Positions 1 through 10,749 are shown, counted from the first letter of the stretch. The stretch: 64,000 bases of DNA from an endosymbiont of Galathealinum brachiosum (GCA_003349885.1 QFXC01000014.1:1-64000), one strand, 5' to 3'. Notes: a model not told the origin generated them from the letters alone. A program made the numbers and translations.

Positions 1-173
1 CGAGCCGTATCTATCGCTTCATCTGCTGCCCAGCCAAAGCTGTGGCTACGGCTGGCCGCATTACCAAAGTCTGACTCGACTGTCAGGTACTTTATCATTA
101 CATCCGCAACACGCTGGTCTACCGGCGTAGTGGCTGAATAATCAAAATAGATGGGTAAATTCAAATCGCTCAC
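1..173 (-). CDS. iscS: Cysteine desulfurase IscS, N-terminal part (runs off window)
   Basis: The reverse strand encodes the first 57 or so residues of IscS, including the family N-terminus [14 protein letters not shown] and the [12 protein letters not shown] segment around the PLP site. IscS takes sulfur from cysteine and passes it to the IscU scaffold and to tRNA thiolation enzymes. The likely start is GTG at 173-171, because the conserved N-terminus begins a few residues later. It lies 13 bp after the preceding desulfurase gene and is the last visible gene of an isc operon. The catalytic lysine and cysteine lie outside the window. Confidence 0.93.
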   Translation of the reverse strand, partial: MSDLNLPIYFDYSATTPVDQRVADVMIKYLTVESDFGNAASRSHSFGWAADEAIDTA

Positions 174-186
174 GTTATATTTATCT

Positions 187-1317
187 CTAGTTAAATTGTT
201 GTTTAATATCTACAAGTGCTTCAATAAACTGAAACACATCGTCACTTGTATTCTGTTCACCAAAACTCACGCGTATTGCGCCTTTGGCTATTTCAGGTTT
301 TACCGACATTGCCAGTAAAACATGACTGGGCTCAGTGCTTCCACTATCGCAGGCCGAACCACTCGAAACTGCAAAGCCTTTTCTTTCTAACAGCATTAAT
401 AGCGCTTCACCATCAATGCCATTCACTGAAAACATAACCGTGTTAGGTAAACGCGGTGCTTCCAGTGAAAAAACGACAATTCCCTGTAGTTCTTTTAATC
501 GATCTATTAATTGCACCTGAAGCTCAGACACATGAGATTTTCGTTGCTGAATCTTTTTTGATGCCAGCTCAGCTGCAGCGCCGAACCCTACAATCGATAA
601 CAGGTTTTCGGTACCACTTCTTTTGTTCTTTTCCTGTCCACCACCCACAATCAAAGGCTGTAGATCAACATGGCTTTTAACAACCAAAGCGCCTGAACCT
701 TGCGGTCCATATAACTTATGAGATGACAAACTCATTAAGTCCAGTTTGAGTGCTGCAAAATCAAGCGGCATTTTACCCGCAATCTGGCATGCATCGCTAT
801 GAAAAACCACATTATTTATCGAGGTTTTTACTGTATCAACTAAAGTTGATAAATCCTGTAAAACACCGGTTTCATTATTTGCCGCCATTATTGATACCAT
901 TTGGGTGGTATCACCTAATTGTTTCTGTAATTCTGTAACGGATATAACACCCTGTGTATCGACAGGTATCATATCCATTTGCCAGCCCTGCTCTGCCATT
1001 AATGCAGATGGAGCTATTAGAGACGCATGCTCAATTGCACTTACCGCAAACCTGGATATAGATCGATTTGCTAATACACCCCTGATTGCCAGATTATTTG
1101 CTTCTGTTCCGCCAGAAGTAAAAATAACCTCTTTTGGCTGTGCGCCTACAAGGTTTGCAACCTGCATTCTTGCCTGCTCTAATGCATCACGGGTTAAACG
1201 ACCAAAACGATGCACACTGGACGGGTTACCATATAAACCAGTCATATAAGGCATCATTGCCTCTACCACCTCGGAATCAAGAGGTGTGGTTGCATTATGA
1301 TCCAGATATACAGGCAT
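187..1317 (-). CDS. NifS/IscS-like cysteine desulfurase (second copy)
   Basis: This 376-residue PLP enzyme of the class V aminotransferase fold should release sulfur from cysteine as an enzyme persulfide. The PLP lysine is K201 in [11 protein letters not shown]97 stacks on PLP, and the active-site loop [10 protein letters not shown] carries the nucleophile C323. It sits between iscR (8 bp upstream) and iscS (13 bp downstream), so it is co-transcribed with a second desulfurase. The N-terminus [13 protein letters not shown] is of the NifS type and clearly differs from the IscS copy. The function is secure at family level; the division of labour with IscS is unknown. Confidence 0.93.
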   Translation of the reverse strand: MPVYLDHNATTPLDSEVVEAMMPYMTGLYGNPSSVHRFGRLTRDALEQARMQVANLVGAQPKEVIFTSGGTEANNLAIRGVLANRSISRFAVSAIEHASLIAPSALMAEQGWQMDMIPVDTQGVISVTELQKQLGDTTQMVSIMAANNETGVLQDLSTLVDTVKTSINNVVFHSDACQIAGKMPLDFAALKLDLMSLSSHKLYGPQGSGALVVKSHVDLQPLIVGGGQEKNKRSGTENLLSIVGFGAAAELASKKIQQRKSHVSELQVQLIDRLKELQGIVVFSLEAPRLPNTVMFSVNGIDGEALLMLLERKGFAVSSGSACDSGSTEPSHVLLAMSVKPEIAKGAIRVSFGEQNTSDDVFQFIEALVDIKQQFN

Positions 1318-1325
1318 TCAGCTAC

Positions 1326-1814
1326 TTAGGATTCGACTACAATAGAACCAATTGGACTTCCATCAGTTCCGGTAACCTGCCCTTCCTGACGTTTTACTAC
1401 ATCAACAACATCATTACGTGACTTCATTTCAGCCAGAGTAATACCATTTAAAAAACCATGTATTTCCTGACTAAGTTCCATCCATAAGTCATGTGTTAAG
1501 CATTGATAACTATCGTTACTACAGGTTCCTTCTCCACCACAACTGGTTGCATCATAACTCTCATCAACGGCTACGATAATTTGTGCCATGGAGATATCTT
1601 CCTCATCACGAGCAAGCGAATACCCACCACCCGGGCCACGAGTACTGCTCACGACATTATTACGACGTAAGCGAGAAAAAAGCTGTTCTAGATAGGAGAG
1701 AGAGATTCCCTGACGTTGTGAGATGTCAGCGAGAGACACAGGCCCCTGCTCCTGGTGAAAAGCAAGGTCTAATACAGCGGTAACCGCATAGCGGCCTTTA
1801 GTGGTCAGTCTCAT
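1326..1814 (-). CDS. iscR: Fe-S cluster assembly transcriptional regulator IscR
   Basis: This is an Rrf2-family winged-helix repressor of 162 residues. The N-terminus [18 protein letters not shown] and the wing segment [11 protein letters not shown] are typical. The [2Fe-2S] ligands are visible as C92, C98, C105 and H108, matching the E. coli set (C92, C98, C104, H107) with one extra residue. When loaded with a cluster it should repress its own isc operon, and a matching site overlaps the upstream promoter. It is the first gene of iscR-desulfurase-iscS. Confidence is very high. Confidence 0.96.
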   Translation of the reverse strand: MRLTTKGRYAVTAVLDLAFHQEQGPVSLADISQRQGISLSYLEQLFSRLRRNNVVSSTRGPGGGYSLARDEEDISMAQIIVAVDESYDATSCGGEGTCSNDSYQCLTHDLWMELSQEIHGFLNGITLAEMKSRNDVVDVVKRQEGQVTGTDGSPIGSIVVES

Positions 1815-1872
1815 TACTTAATCTCTTGCATGAGTTCATCCTGATAAATTCAGGAGTCATAAACGAGGCGCA

Positions 1873-1907
1873 AGTATACTCAAACCCGAGTATTTTAGTC
1901 AAGTATT
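1873..1907 (-). promoter_or_regulatory. isc operon promoter with IscR type 1-like site
   Basis: Read on the minus strand, TTGACT (1902-1897) and TATACT (1878-1873) form a good sigma-70 promoter with 18-bp spacing, about 60 bp upstream of iscR. The stretch ATACTTGACTAAAATACTCG overlaps the -35 element and resembles the type 1 IscR motif that binds the [2Fe-2S] form. The placement implies autorepression. The motif match was made by eye. Confidence 0.75.
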
Positions 1908-1932
1908 AAGATTCCCCCTAAGTAGTTAAAAT

Positions 1933-2766
1933 TTAAGGGTTTTCAGTTGTATCTTTTGCAGTATTTTGATCTGCATCAATTTCCGATAAATCTACTTCAT
2001 GGTGGCTGGACTCAGTTTGAATCTCAAGATCACCCAGTTTTGGAATTTGAATATCATCCAGTTCAGCATCCATTGCTTTAAGCGCCTTGCACATACGCTC
2101 CATTTTTTCATCCATCACATGAATATGATCTAACATGCAATTGATAGCGGTCGCCACCGGATCAGGTGCATCCTGCGCAACACCATAAGCATCAAAGCCC
2201 ATTTTCTCAGCCGTCTTTGCTCTCTGATCATTTTTATCAAGCGTTGCTTTCTCAATGACTCGCCCAGGCACGCCCACTACCGTTGCCCCCTGAGGTACAT
2301 CTTTAGTCACCACGGCATTAGAACCTACGCGGCCACCTGTTTTGATAGTAATAGGCCCAAGCACTTTTGCCCCGGCACCTATAACAACATTATTTTCAAG
2401 CGTAGGATGTCTCTTGCCCTTACTCCACGTTGTGCCACCTAAAGTAACACCATGATAAAGCGTAACGTCATCGCCTATTTCAGCAGTTTCACCTATCACG
2501 ATGCCAGTACCATGATCGATAAAGAAACGCCGGCCGATTTTTGCACCCGGGTGAATCTCAATACCGGTATACCAGCGAACAATATTAGACAAAACACGTG
2601 CTAGCCACTTGAGGTCGCTTTTATATAAGGCATGTGAAAAACGGTGAAAAATGAGCGCATGAACACCTGGGTAGGTGGTAATAATCTCAAAAAATGTACG
2701 TGCGGCCGGATCACGATCAAATACGCTGTTTACATCTTCTTTAAGGTCTTTTAGAAATGAAGACAA
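1933..2766 (-). CDS. cysE: Serine O-acetyltransferase CysE
   Basis: This 277-residue enzyme acetylates serine with acetyl-CoA, the first step of cysteine synthesis. A short alpha-helical N-terminus is followed by a left-handed beta-helix of hexapeptide repeats from about residue 65, with the active-site signature [18 protein letters not shown]. After about residue 185 there is an acidic extension with no hexapeptide pattern, longer than in many homologues. It follows the aminotransferase gene by 17 bp and lies upstream of iscR, so cysteine supply and cysteine use are adjacent. Similar cysE-iscR linkage is known in other proteobacteria. Confidence 0.94.
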   Translation of the reverse strand: MSSFLKDLKEDVNSVFDRDPAARTFFEIITTYPGVHALIFHRFSHALYKSDLKWLARVLSNIVRWYTGIEIHPGAKIGRRFFIDHGTGIVIGETAEIGDDVTLYHGVTLGGTTWSKGKRHPTLENNVVIGAGAKVLGPITIKTGGRVGSNAVVTKDVPQGATVVGVPGRVIEKATLDKNDQRAKTAEKMGFDAYGVAQDAPDPVATAINCMLDHIHVMDEKMERMCKALKAMDAELDDIQIPKLGDLEIQTESSHHEVDLSEIDADQNTAKDTTENP

Positions 2767-2783
2767 GATAATCTCAATATTAG

Positions 2784-3965
2784 TTAATTCTGATGTCTAT
2801 AGTTTGAAAGAAAATCACCAATGCGGTCAAGTGCCATCTGCAATTTTTCTATATTTTGAGTATAAGCAAAACGTACATACCGGTTTGCCTGATGCTCACC
2901 AAAATCAATTCCGGGGGTTATTGCAACATGAGACTGATGTAATAAATCATTACAAAACTTAAAACTGTCATGCGTAAATTTTGAAACATCTGCATAAATA
3001 TAAAATGCACCACCCGGTTTAACATTTATTTTAAAACCCATGCTTATCAAACCGGCCAGTAAGAATTCTCGGCGTTTATTTAATTCATCTCGCTGAGCAT
3101 CTAGACACTTTAAAGTTTCTTCATTAAATGCAGATAAAGCCGCATATTGTGAAACTGTTGGAGGAGATAAAAACAGGTTTTGCGCAAGACGATCTACGGG
3201 TTCAATAAAGGCATCTGGAACAACTAACCAGCCTAGTCGCCATCCCGTCATTGTGAAAAATTTTGAAAAGCTGTTAATCACAAAAACATCTGAGCTCAAT
3301 TCAGCAGCAGAAAAATCCATCTGGTCATACACCAGCCCCTGATAAATTTCATCAACCAGTAAAAATCCTTTTTTCTTTTTAACAAGATTAATTATTTTCT
3401 GCATCTCATCACGACCAATCAAAGTCCCGGTCGGATTTGAAGGTGAAGCTAAAAGAACAGCCGCCGTATTATCCTGCCAGTTAGTTTCAATTAACTGATG
3501 TGTTAACTGATAACGCGTATCCGCATCAACGGGAATAGTCTGGGCACAGGCATCTAACAAACGTACAAAATGTCGATTGCAGGGATAACCCGGATCAGCC
3601 ATTAACACATTTTGACCTGAATTTATCAGCACAGATAAAGCAAGCTGCAATGCACCTGATGCACCGGGAGTAATGATAATGTTATCGGGTTTTACCGTAG
3701 CGTTTAAACGCTGTCGGTAATATTCAGAGATTTTTGACTTCAACTCTGGAAGCCCAGTGGCGGCAGTATATTTTGTATAACCAGATTCAATTGCCTGAAT
3801 AGCCGCATTATTTATAATCTGCGATGTAGGGAAATCAGGCTCACCTACCTCAAGATGAATAACATCATGCCCCTGTGTTTCAAGTTTTTTTGCCTGAGCC
3901 AGTAAATCCATAACATAAAATGGACTGATACCCTGCATGCGACTGGCAATTTGATCGTCTTTCAT
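2784..3965 (-). CDS. PLP-dependent class I/II aminotransferase (AspC/AlaA-like)
   Basis: This fold-type I aminotransferase has 393 residues. Visible motifs are [10 protein letters not shown] near the N-terminus, the SPSNPTGT segment near residue 175, DEIYQGLVY, and [17 protein letters not shown] with the Schiff-base lysine K235. C-terminal RFAYT holds the expected carboxylate-binding arginine. The substrate is probably an amino acid of the aspartate/alanine group, but sequence alone does not decide it. It is upstream of and likely co-transcribed with cysE, and divergent from the M23 peptidase gene. A paralogue-like aminotransferase occurs at 40095-41279. Confidence 0.9.
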   Translation of the reverse strand: MKDDQIASRMQGISPFYVMDLLAQAKKLETQGHDVIHLEVGEPDFPTSQIINNAAIQAIESGYTKYTAATGLPELKSKISEYYRQRLNATVKPDNIIITPGASGALQLALSVLINSGQNVLMADPGYPCNRHFVRLLDACAQTIPVDADTRYQLTHQLIETNWQDNTAAVLLASPSNPTGTLIGRDEMQKIINLVKKKKGFLLVDEIYQGLVYDQMDFSAAELSSDVFVINSFSKFFTMTGWRLGWLVVPDAFIEPVDRLAQNLFLSPPTVSQYAALSAFNEETLKCLDAQRDELNKRREFLLAGLISMGFKINVKPGGAFYIYADVSKFTHDSFKFCNDLLHQSHVAITPGIDFGEHQANRYVRFAYTQNIEKLQMALDRIGDFLSNYRHQN

Positions 3966-4141
3966 TTGTAATACATTTACTCGAATAGCGGTTAAAACTA
4001 AATTATGATTAATCCATCTGTATATAGTGTATTCTTCAAATATTATTATTTGGTTAAATCGCTTCAGACAAAACGTACTAAACAGTTTTTAAGAAACAAT
4101 TAAGCTAACTAACAGATAACTCAGGGCATTAATAAATATAT

Positions 4142-4993
4142 ATGAAATTACTTTTTAAAATCACACTATTTTTTACGCTTGCCATATCCGGCACCGCTTT
4201 CGCTTTTCCACAATCAAACCCGGTACCCGGTGGCATTGTACTGTTACCACTGGATAATAACCATATTGCCAGTACAGCTAGATTCAATAAACGAAAATTA
4301 GCGGTCGTAAGTGATGATAAAGCAAAATACCTTTTAATTGGACTGTCTCTAAACACCAAACCAGGTAAACATTATATTGAAATTCGCAATAATCAGGGCA
4401 AAACTGAAAAGCTTGGCTTCGATGTTAAATCAAAAACTTATAAAGCTCAGTATTTAACGATCAAAAACAAACGTAAGGTCAATCCATATGAAAAAGATAT
4501 GGAACGCATTTTGAGTGAGAAAAAACGTAAAGCAAAAGCAAAGAAAATATGGACGACTGATCCGACAAAAGCTGATTTCACCGTTCCGGTTGATGGTCGA
4601 ATTTCAAGTATCTTTGGTTTAAGACGCTTTTTTAATGAACAGGCGCGACGCCCACACTCAGGTCTTGATATAGCTGCACCACAGGGTACCCCCATAAAAG
4701 CGGTAGAATCCGGCACCATTATTGAATCCGGTGATTTTTTCTTTAGTGGCAATATGGTTTATCTGGATCATGGCCAGGGTCTGATTAGCCTGTATGCTCA
4801 CATGCATACCATTACAGTCAAACCGGGTGATAAGATTGAAAAAGGCCAAATCATTGGCACCGTTGGTGAAACCGGACGGGTCACAGGCCCTCATTTACAC
4901 CTGGCGATCATTGCAAATCGAACAACAGTCGATCCATTACAATTTCTGCCACAACTCTCTGAAAAAGCGGCTGAATATTACAAATCGGAATAA
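4142..4993 (+). CDS. Secreted M23-family metallopeptidase
   Basis: The 283-residue protein has a signal peptide (cleavage near residue 21, SGTAFA), a beta-rich N-terminal domain, a basic linker at about 110-136 and a LytM/M23 domain from about residue 145. Zinc and catalytic residues are visible: H172 and D176 in PHSGLDIAA, H220 in SLYAHMH, and H251/H253 in GPHLHLAI. All are intact, so it should be an active periplasmic peptidoglycan endopeptidase rather than an EnvC-type activator. The start at the second position of a run of TA-rich sequence gives the best signal peptide. It is divergent from the aminotransferase and upstream of infA. Confidence 0.92.
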   Translation: MKLLFKITLFFTLAISGTAFAFPQSNPVPGGIVLLPLDNNHIASTARFNKRKLAVVSDDKAKYLLIGLSLNTKPGKHYIEIRNNQGKTEKLGFDVKSKTYKAQYLTIKNKRKVNPYEKDMERILSEKKRKAKAKKIWTTDPTKADFTVPVDGRISSIFGLRRFFNEQARRPHSGLDIAAPQGTPIKAVESGTIIESGDFFFSGNMVYLDHGQGLISLYAHMHTITVKPGDKIEKGQIIGTVGETGRVTGPHLHLAIIANRTTVDPLQFLPQLSEKAAEYYKSE

Positions 4994-5099
4994 ATTGAGC
5001 ACTAATTTGTAAAAAAAGCTTAAAGAACTTGCTTAATGTCTCAAATTATTGATAATTGTGCCGCATTATTTATCACGTTTTATCGCTGAGAAGAGCTTA

Positions 5100-5318
5100 A
5101 TGGCAAAAGAAGAAGCATTACAAATGGACGGCACGGTTTTAGAAACCCTGCCAAATACTATGTTCCGTGTAGAACTTGAAAATGGTCATGTTGTGACAGC
5201 CCATATTTCAGGCCGTATGCGTAAGCATTACATTCGCATAATGACAGGCGATAAGGTAACAGTCGAAATGACACCTTACGATCTTGAAAAAGGCCGTATC
5301 GTTTATCGCGAAAAGTAA
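5100..5318 (+). CDS. infA: Translation initiation factor IF-1
   Basis: IF-1 is 72 residues of OB-fold that occupies the ribosomal A site during initiation. The sequence follows the E. coli protein almost throughout, for example [20 protein letters not shown] and [13 protein letters not shown]. The start is the ATG at 5100 (MAKEEALQ); a longer frame from 5049 would add an unconserved N-terminus. It is followed at once by a bidirectional terminator that separates it from convergent clpA, the same convergent neighbourhood as in many gammaproteobacteria. Confidence 0.98.
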   Translation: MAKEEALQMDGTVLETLPNTMFRVELENGHVVTAHISGRMRKHYIRIMTGDKVTVEMTPYDLEKGRIVYREK

Positions 5319-5336
5319 GTTATTCAAATTCCCATT

Positions 5337-5367
5337 AAAAAAGGCCGTGTATTACACGGCCTTTTTT
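5337..5367. terminator. Bidirectional rho-independent terminator between infA and clpA
   Basis: GGCCGTGT (5343-5350) pairs with ACACGGCC (5354-5361) around a 3-base loop. The stem is flanked by A6 on the left and T6 on the right, so it can terminate both the infA transcript and the convergent clpA transcript. Confidence 0.93.
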
Positions 5368-5395
5368 ATTTCCTGAAATAATGATTAAACAGGAT

Positions 5396-7660
5396 TTAAC
5401 TCTCTACAGTCTCCTTTTCCTGAACCTCAACCTGTAAATCATCGCTTTCTGCATTCAAACTAACCTTAACGTCTCCGCCTTTCGCCAGTTTTCCAAATAA
5501 AAGCTCATCTGCAAGCACGCGTTTTAAGTGCTCCTGAATGACACGCGCCATTGGTCTCGCACCCATTTTAGGGTCATAACCTTTCTTAGCTAACCAGTTA
5601 CGCGCTTTATTATCAACATGCATAGATACTTTCTTCTGCTCAAGTTGATGCTCGAGTTGAATAATAAATTTATCCACAACATTGCTAATCGTACGTTCAT
5701 CCAGCGGTTTGAACTGAATAATGCCATCAAGGCGATTTCGGAATTCAGGCGTAAACATACGCTTTAACTCTTCCATACCATCAGTCGCGTTATCCTGCTC
5801 ATGGAAACCCATTGAGCGACGACTAATCATCTGCGCCCCTGCATTGGTTGTCATAATCAGAATGACATTACGGAAATCCGTCTTACGGCCGTTTGTATCG
5901 GTAAGCGTACCGTGATCCATAACCTGTAATAACAGATTAAATACATCCGGATGTGCCTTCTCAATCTCATCGAGCAGTAATACAGAATGAGGGTGCTTAT
6001 TGATAGAATCAGTCAATAAACCGCCCTGATCAAAACCCACATATCCCGGTGGAGCGCCTATCAATCGTGAAACAGTATGGCGTTCCATGTATTCAGACAT
6101 ATCAAAACGTATAAACTCAATGCCCATCACTTTGGCGAGCTGCTTGGTTACTTCCGTCTTACCCACCCCGGTTGGGCCTGCAAACAGAAATGAACCAACG
6201 GGCTGATCCGGATTACCCAAACCTGAGCGTGACATTTTTATCGCATTAGACATATTGTCGATGGCTTCATCCTGACCAAATACAACCAGTTTCAGGTTAC
6301 GTTTAAGATTCTTCAATACCGTCGTATCTGAAGAAGAAACGGTTTTAGCCGGGATACGTGCCAGTTTAGCGATAATATTTTCAATATCATTAACATTGAT
6401 GTTTTTAGACTTACCATCTTTGTTATTCATATTACGATGAGCACCCGCTTCATCAATCACATCGATAGCTTTATCAGGCAGGAAACGATCCATCATATAA
6501 CGACTGGATAATTCAACAGCTGATTTGAGTGCATTCAGGCTATATTTAACATTATGGTGTTCTTCATAATGTGGTTTCAGGCCACGTAATATTTCAACGG
6601 TTTCCGAGATGCTTGGTTCATCTACATCTATCTTCTGGAAACGTCGCGTTAATGCATGATCTTTTTCAAAAATACCTCTGAACTCCTGATAGGTCGTAGA
6701 ACCGATACACTTAAGTTCACCTGATGCTAACATCGGCTTAATCAGATTAGAGGCATCCATTACACCACCGGATGCAGAACCAGCACCAATAATGGTATGA
6801 ATTTCATCAATAAAGAGTATTGCACCAGGATCATCTGAAAGCTGCTTTAACACCCCTTTCAGACGCTTTTCAAAATCACCCCGATATTTGGTACCTGCGA
6901 CCAGTGCACCCAGATCGAGGGAGTAGATAGTTGAACCATTTAGAATATCTGGCACTTCATCGTCAACCACCTTTTTAGCCAGACCTTCAGCCAGAGCGGT
7001 TTTACCCACACCGGCTTCACCGACTAGTAACGGATTATTTTTACGACGACGACATAAAATCTGTACCATGCGCTCAACTTCACTCTCACGACCGATTAAT
7101 GGGTCGATCTTGTTCTGCATGGCTTTTATATTGAGATTAACCGCATATTTGTCTAATGGCTGATTTTCAGTATCACCCATATCATCAACAGATGAGTCTA
7201 TATCTGCCGGACCATCATCTTCTTCTGATATTTTTGAAATACCATGGGAAACATAATTAACTATATCCAGTCGATTTACATCCTGCTGATGTAATAGATA
7301 AATTGCCTGTGATTCCTGTTCACCATAAATGGCAACAAGTACATTAGCACCGGTAACTTCTTTCTTACCTGATGATTGAACATGAAATACCGCACGTTGA
7401 AGTACACGCTGAAAACCTAAAGTTGGCTGAACTTCACCAATCTGATCTTCATGAAATACGGGGGTATTTTCATCCAGATACTGGGAGAGATCGCCTTTTA
7501 GGCGTAATAGATCGGCACCACAGGCTTTCAATACAGAATTTGCACTGCTGTTATCCAGCAGAGCCAGTAATAAATGCTCTACCGTAATATATTCATGCCG
7601 CTTATTGCGTGCTTCATTAAACGCGACGTTTAGTGAAGCCTCTAGCTCCTTACTCAACAT
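5396..7660 (-). CDS. clpA: ATP-dependent Clp protease ATPase subunit ClpA
   Basis: This 754-residue Hsp100 unfoldase feeds substrates to ClpP. An N-domain (about 1-145) is followed by an acidic linker and two AAA+ modules: Walker A GEAGVGKT with Walker B LFIDEIH, then GPTGVGKT with LLLDEIEKAH. The ClpP-docking loop reads RRSMGFHEQDNATDG where E. coli has an IGL tripeptide, so isoleucine is replaced by methionine and leucine by phenylalanine. It lies downstream of clpS on the same strand, the usual adaptor-unfoldase pair. Full length and intact. Confidence 0.97.
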   Translation of the reverse strand: MLSKELEASLNVAFNEARNKRHEYITVEHLLLALLDNSSANSVLKACGADLLRLKGDLSQYLDENTPVFHEDQIGEVQPTLGFQRVLQRAVFHVQSSGKKEVTGANVLVAIYGEQESQAIYLLHQQDVNRLDIVNYVSHGISKISEEDDGPADIDSSVDDMGDTENQPLDKYAVNLNIKAMQNKIDPLIGRESEVERMVQILCRRRKNNPLLVGEAGVGKTALAEGLAKKVVDDEVPDILNGSTIYSLDLGALVAGTKYRGDFEKRLKGVLKQLSDDPGAILFIDEIHTIIGAGSASGGVMDASNLIKPMLASGELKCIGSTTYQEFRGIFEKDHALTRRFQKIDVDEPSISETVEILRGLKPHYEEHHNVKYSLNALKSAVELSSRYMMDRFLPDKAIDVIDEAGAHRNMNNKDGKSKNINVNDIENIIAKLARIPAKTVSSSDTTVLKNLKRNLKLVVFGQDEAIDNMSNAIKMSRSGLGNPDQPVGSFLFAGPTGVGKTEVTKQLAKVMGIEFIRFDMSEYMERHTVSRLIGAPPGYVGFDQGGLLTDSINKHPHSVLLLDEIEKAHPDVFNLLLQVMDHGTLTDTNGRKTDFRNVILIMTTNAGAQMISRRSMGFHEQDNATDGMEELKRMFTPEFRNRLDGIIQFKPLDERTISNVVDKFIIQLEHQLEQKKVSMHVDNKARNWLAKKGYDPKMGARPMARVIQEHLKRVLADELLFGKLAKGGDVKVSLNAESDDLQVEVQEKETVES

Positions 7661-7747
7661 AACATCGCCTCATTAGTTATGAGTGGAGAACCAACGTCGT
7701 GGCTCAGCCACTTTTATCAATTAATAACCTGATTACTCAGTAGCAGA

Positions 7748-8071
7748 TCAAGCTTCTTCCATCGTACACATCAGCGGATGCTGGTGCTGTCTGGAGTAGT
7801 CATTAACCTGCTCTACCTTGGTTTCTGCTATCTGGTAGTTAAATTCACCGCAAACTGCTTCGCCCTTGGTGTGCACCAGTAACATGATCTGCGTTGCTTC
7901 TTCCTGGTTCATTTTGAAAAATTTACTCAGGATCTGCACCACAAATTCCATTGGCGTGTAATCATCATTTAATAATACGACCTTGTATTTCTTAGGAGGT
8001 TTCAATTTAGGTTTGGCTTCTTCAACCGCCAGACCGTCATTTAGATCCCAGTCAGATTCATGATCACTCAT
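7748..8071 (-). CDS. clpS: ATP-dependent Clp protease adaptor ClpS
   Basis: ClpS (107 residues) binds the ClpA N-domain and delivers N-degron substrates. The signature [17 protein letters not shown] with the acidic N-end-rule pocket residues is present, and the following helix and [10 protein letters not shown] segment match the family. The N-terminal extension is short and flexible, as expected. It precedes clpA by 87 bp in the same direction. No cspD is visible upstream, although cspD is a common divergent neighbour. Confidence 0.97.
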   Translation of the reverse strand: MSDHESDWDLNDGLAVEEAKPKLKPPKKYKVVLLNDDYTPMEFVVQILSKFFKMNQEEATQIMLLVHTKGEAVCGEFNYQIAETKVEQVNDYSRQHQHPLMCTMEEA

Positions 8072-8377
8072 GCCATACTCTCATTGTAGTTCAAGCTTTT
8101 AGGGTTTTCCGAAAATAGCTGTATTTTAAACACGCAGTGTTTTTTCAACACATGGATATACCCTATAATCAGGTAATATGAGTATTTTACACGAAAATAA
8201 TAACAATTAGACACACCATTTTTATGATCATTAAGATAATTAAAGAAAAAAAGTCTTACCAATCGTCTGAACGGGTGATTTAAACTACTCTTAACTCAGG
8301 CTATAGTATAAAGTTCCGCGGCTATGTAAATCTGGCTTTGACTAACAACGGCATAAATCGAACTTTACATTATAAAA
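8072..8377. other. Intergenic region between divergent clpS and the Sel1 gene
   Basis: This 306-bp AT-rich region must hold the promoters for clpS (minus) and the Sel1-repeat gene (plus). I see no convincing gene, repeat or named operator. A 64-codon minus-strand frame here has no homology or codon pattern that I recognise. Confidence 0.5.
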
Positions 8378-9250
8378 ATGAACATAAAACACCTCAAATT
8401 AAACATACTTTTACTGCTTCTTATAAATAGCATGCAGGTAAATTTGTACGCTGATACATATGATTCTTCAGCTTCTGTATTCAGATTTCAGAAAGAGATG
8501 GCAAAACGCGGCAATGCGGAATCACAGTTTAAATTAGGCCTGATGTATGAAACCGGATCAGGTATAAAAAAGAGCCCAGTGCTTGCCATTATCTGGTATA
8601 AAAAAGCAGAATTTCAAAACTATAAACCCGCTAGTAATCGTTTAACTTATCTTGAAATCAAAGAAAATGGCTTTAGAGAAAAACACGAAGAATGGTTAAA
8701 AAAACTTAAAACTGATGCTCGATTTCACGAAGGTGAAGCCTTGTTCTTACTGGGTCAAATGTATTCAGAAGGCACAGGGGTAAATAAAAGTCTGACCCGT
8801 TCTTTGAAACTTTTACGAAAAGCCGCAGGCGGAAACATACCTGGATCAGATACTGAAATTGCGCGTGTTGAAGCAGAATTAGCTCAGTTACAGGATCAAT
8901 ACCTGACTGAAGAAGAAAAGCAAAATATCGTACCCATTGTTATATTACCGGTTAAAAAAGCAGTTACAACACCCCCTGTTGCTACCCCGACAAAAATAAC
9001 ACCCACTGTCGCAAAAACAACAAAAACAGGTAATATAAAAACGACTAAATCGCCTGCAAAAAAACCAGTACAAAAAACAAAAACAGTTAAAAAAGAAACA
9101 AAAGCAAAAAATCAACAGGCAAAACTTGTTACGGAAAAATCAAAACCCGTTATTAAAACCGCCCCCCCTAAAGCTGAAGTAAAAGATGAGGATCATCCAA
9201 TGGACATGATTTGTGGTGGTCGTAATCGTTTTAGCAGAGGTTGCCGCTAA
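8378..9250 (+). CDS. Sel1-repeat (TPR-like) exported protein with lysine-rich tail
   Basis: The 290-residue protein has a signal peptide (about 1-25) and two Sel1-type helical repeats at about residues 47-84 and 119-155, both with the LG.MY..G.G pattern. A long low-complexity segment rich in lysine, threonine and proline follows (about 185-270), and the tail is short and cysteine-containing (CGGRNRFSRGC). Sel1 repeats usually mediate protein contacts. The basic tail could bind the envelope or a nucleic acid, but this is a guess. No partner is evident: it stands alone between clpS and gltA. Confidence 0.72.
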   Translation: MNIKHLKLNILLLLLINSMQVNLYADTYDSSASVFRFQKEMAKRGNAESQFKLGLMYETGSGIKKSPVLAIIWYKKAEFQNYKPASNRLTYLEIKENGFREKHEEWLKKLKTDARFHEGEALFLLGQMYSEGTGVNKSLTRSLKLLRKAAGGNIPGSDTEIARVEAELAQLQDQYLTEEEKQNIVPIVILPVKKAVTTPPVATPTKITPTVAKTTKTGNIKTTKSPAKKPVQKTKTVKKETKAKNQQAKLVTEKSKPVIKTAPPKAEVKDEDHPMDMICGGRNRFSRGCR

Positions 9251-9425
9251 ATTTAAAGAATACGATTAACTTTTCCATTTAAACACTCCCCCTCCTTCTT
9301 TTTTCTACCTATCTGAACATTAATAAGCTCACAACTGCCTAATTAGTAAACCATACATTTCTAATCATCACTTTCTGTTCTATACTTCGTTATTCAGATA
9401 AACGGTTTAAACAAGGGTTTTAATC

Positions 9426-10718
9426 ATGGCAGATAAGTACAGCTTAACCAATTCAGCTACCGGTGACTGTGTAAACCTGGACTTAGTTTCGGGTACAGAT
9501 GGCCCTTCAGCGCTCGACATAACTGCACTATATAAAGAAAAAGGTTTATTAGCATTTGACCCGGGCTTTGTATCTACCGCCAGCTGTACAAGCTCAATCA
9601 CCTACATAGATGGTGAAAAAGGTATTTTACGTTACCGTGGATATCCAATTGAGCAACTTGCCGCTAAAAGTAATTTTCTGGAAGTTGCGCATTTGTTGTT
9701 GTATGGAGAATTACCAACAGCAACTGAACTGGTCGATTTTGAAAGCATCATCATGCACCACACAATGATTCGTGAAACAATGCGAACGTTTTTTGATGGA
9801 TTCCATTATAACGCTCACCCTATGGCAATCATGATCGGTGTAACCGGTTCTATGTCTGCGTTTTATCATGACTCACTCGATATACATAACCCCCGTCATC
9901 GTGAAATTTCTGCTCACCGAATGATCGCTAAAATTCCAACTATCGCTGCTGCCTGTTACAAACATAATGTGGGCGAACCGTTTATATATCCTAGAAATGA
10001 TCTAGATTATTGTGGTAATTTTCTACACATGATGTTCGCTACCCCCTGCGAAGAATACGTACCGAACAAAACAGCTATTGAAGCCATGAATCTGTTATTT
10101 ATCTTACATGCAGACCATGAACAAAATGCCAGTACCTCAACGGTTCGCTTAGCCGGTAGTTCTGGAGCAAACCCGTTTGCCTGCATTGCATCAGGTATTG
10201 CATCACTGTGGGGGCCTGCTCATGGCGGTGCAAATGAAGCTGTTTTGAAAATGCTTGAAGAAATTGGTGATGTATCAAACATACCTAAATATATAGCCAA
10301 AGCAAAAGATAAAAATGACCCGTTCCGTTTAATGGGATTCGGTCATCGCGTTTATCGTAACTTTGATCCACGCGCTACACTGATACGTGAAATGTGCCAT
10401 AAAGTTCTCGCTGAAATCTCCGATAAAGATAACCCATTGCTACAACTTGCGGGTGAACTGGAAGAAGTTGCTTTGAAAGATGAATATTTCATTGAAAGAA
10501 AACTCTATCCAAACGTTGATTACTATTCAGGCATTATTTATAGAGCGTTAAATATTCCCGCCAATATGTTTACGGTTATGTTCTCAATCGCGAGAACAGT
10601 TGGATGGGTCGCACACTGGAGTGAAATGATATCTGATCCATCACAACGAATTGGAAGACCTCGTCAGATATATGTTGGCGCTAAACAAAGAGATTATGTG
10701 CCAATAGACAAGCGTTAA
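9426..10718 (+). CDS. gltA: Citrate synthase
   Basis: The 430-residue enzyme condenses oxaloacetate and acetyl-CoA into citrate at the entry of the TCA cycle. Length and the N-terminal [20 protein letters not shown] segment fit the hexameric, NADH-sensitive type of Gram-negative bacteria. Active-site residues are visible in [11 protein letters not shown] (His), [14 protein letters not shown] (His and Asp) and [11 protein letters not shown]-like [13 protein letters not shown]. It is monocistronic, with a strong terminator 30 bp after the stop. Confidence 0.98.
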   Translation: MADKYSLTNSATGDCVNLDLVSGTDGPSALDITALYKEKGLLAFDPGFVSTASCTSSITYIDGEKGILRYRGYPIEQLAAKSNFLEVAHLLLYGELPTATELVDFESIIMHHTMIRETMRTFFDGFHYNAHPMAIMIGVTGSMSAFYHDSLDIHNPRHREISAHRMIAKIPTIAAACYKHNVGEPFIYPRNDLDYCGNFLHMMFATPCEEYVPNKTAIEAMNLLFILHADHEQNASTSTVRLAGSSGANPFACIASGIASLWGPAHGGANEAVLKMLEEIGDVSNIPKYIAKAKDKNDPFRLMGFGHRVYRNFDPRATLIREMCHKVLAEISDKDNPLLQLAGELEEVALKDEYFIERKLYPNVDYYSGIIYRALNIPANMFTVMFSIARTVGWVAHWSEMISDPSQRIGRPRQIYVGAKQRDYVPIDKR

Positions 10719-10749
10719 ACGTCACTATAAAACCTCAGAGCACAAACTA

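Noticed and set aside
8068-8262. 64-codon frame overlapping the clpS start
   Set aside because: No RBS, no recognisable features, and it overlaps the clpS start on the same strand in a promoter region.
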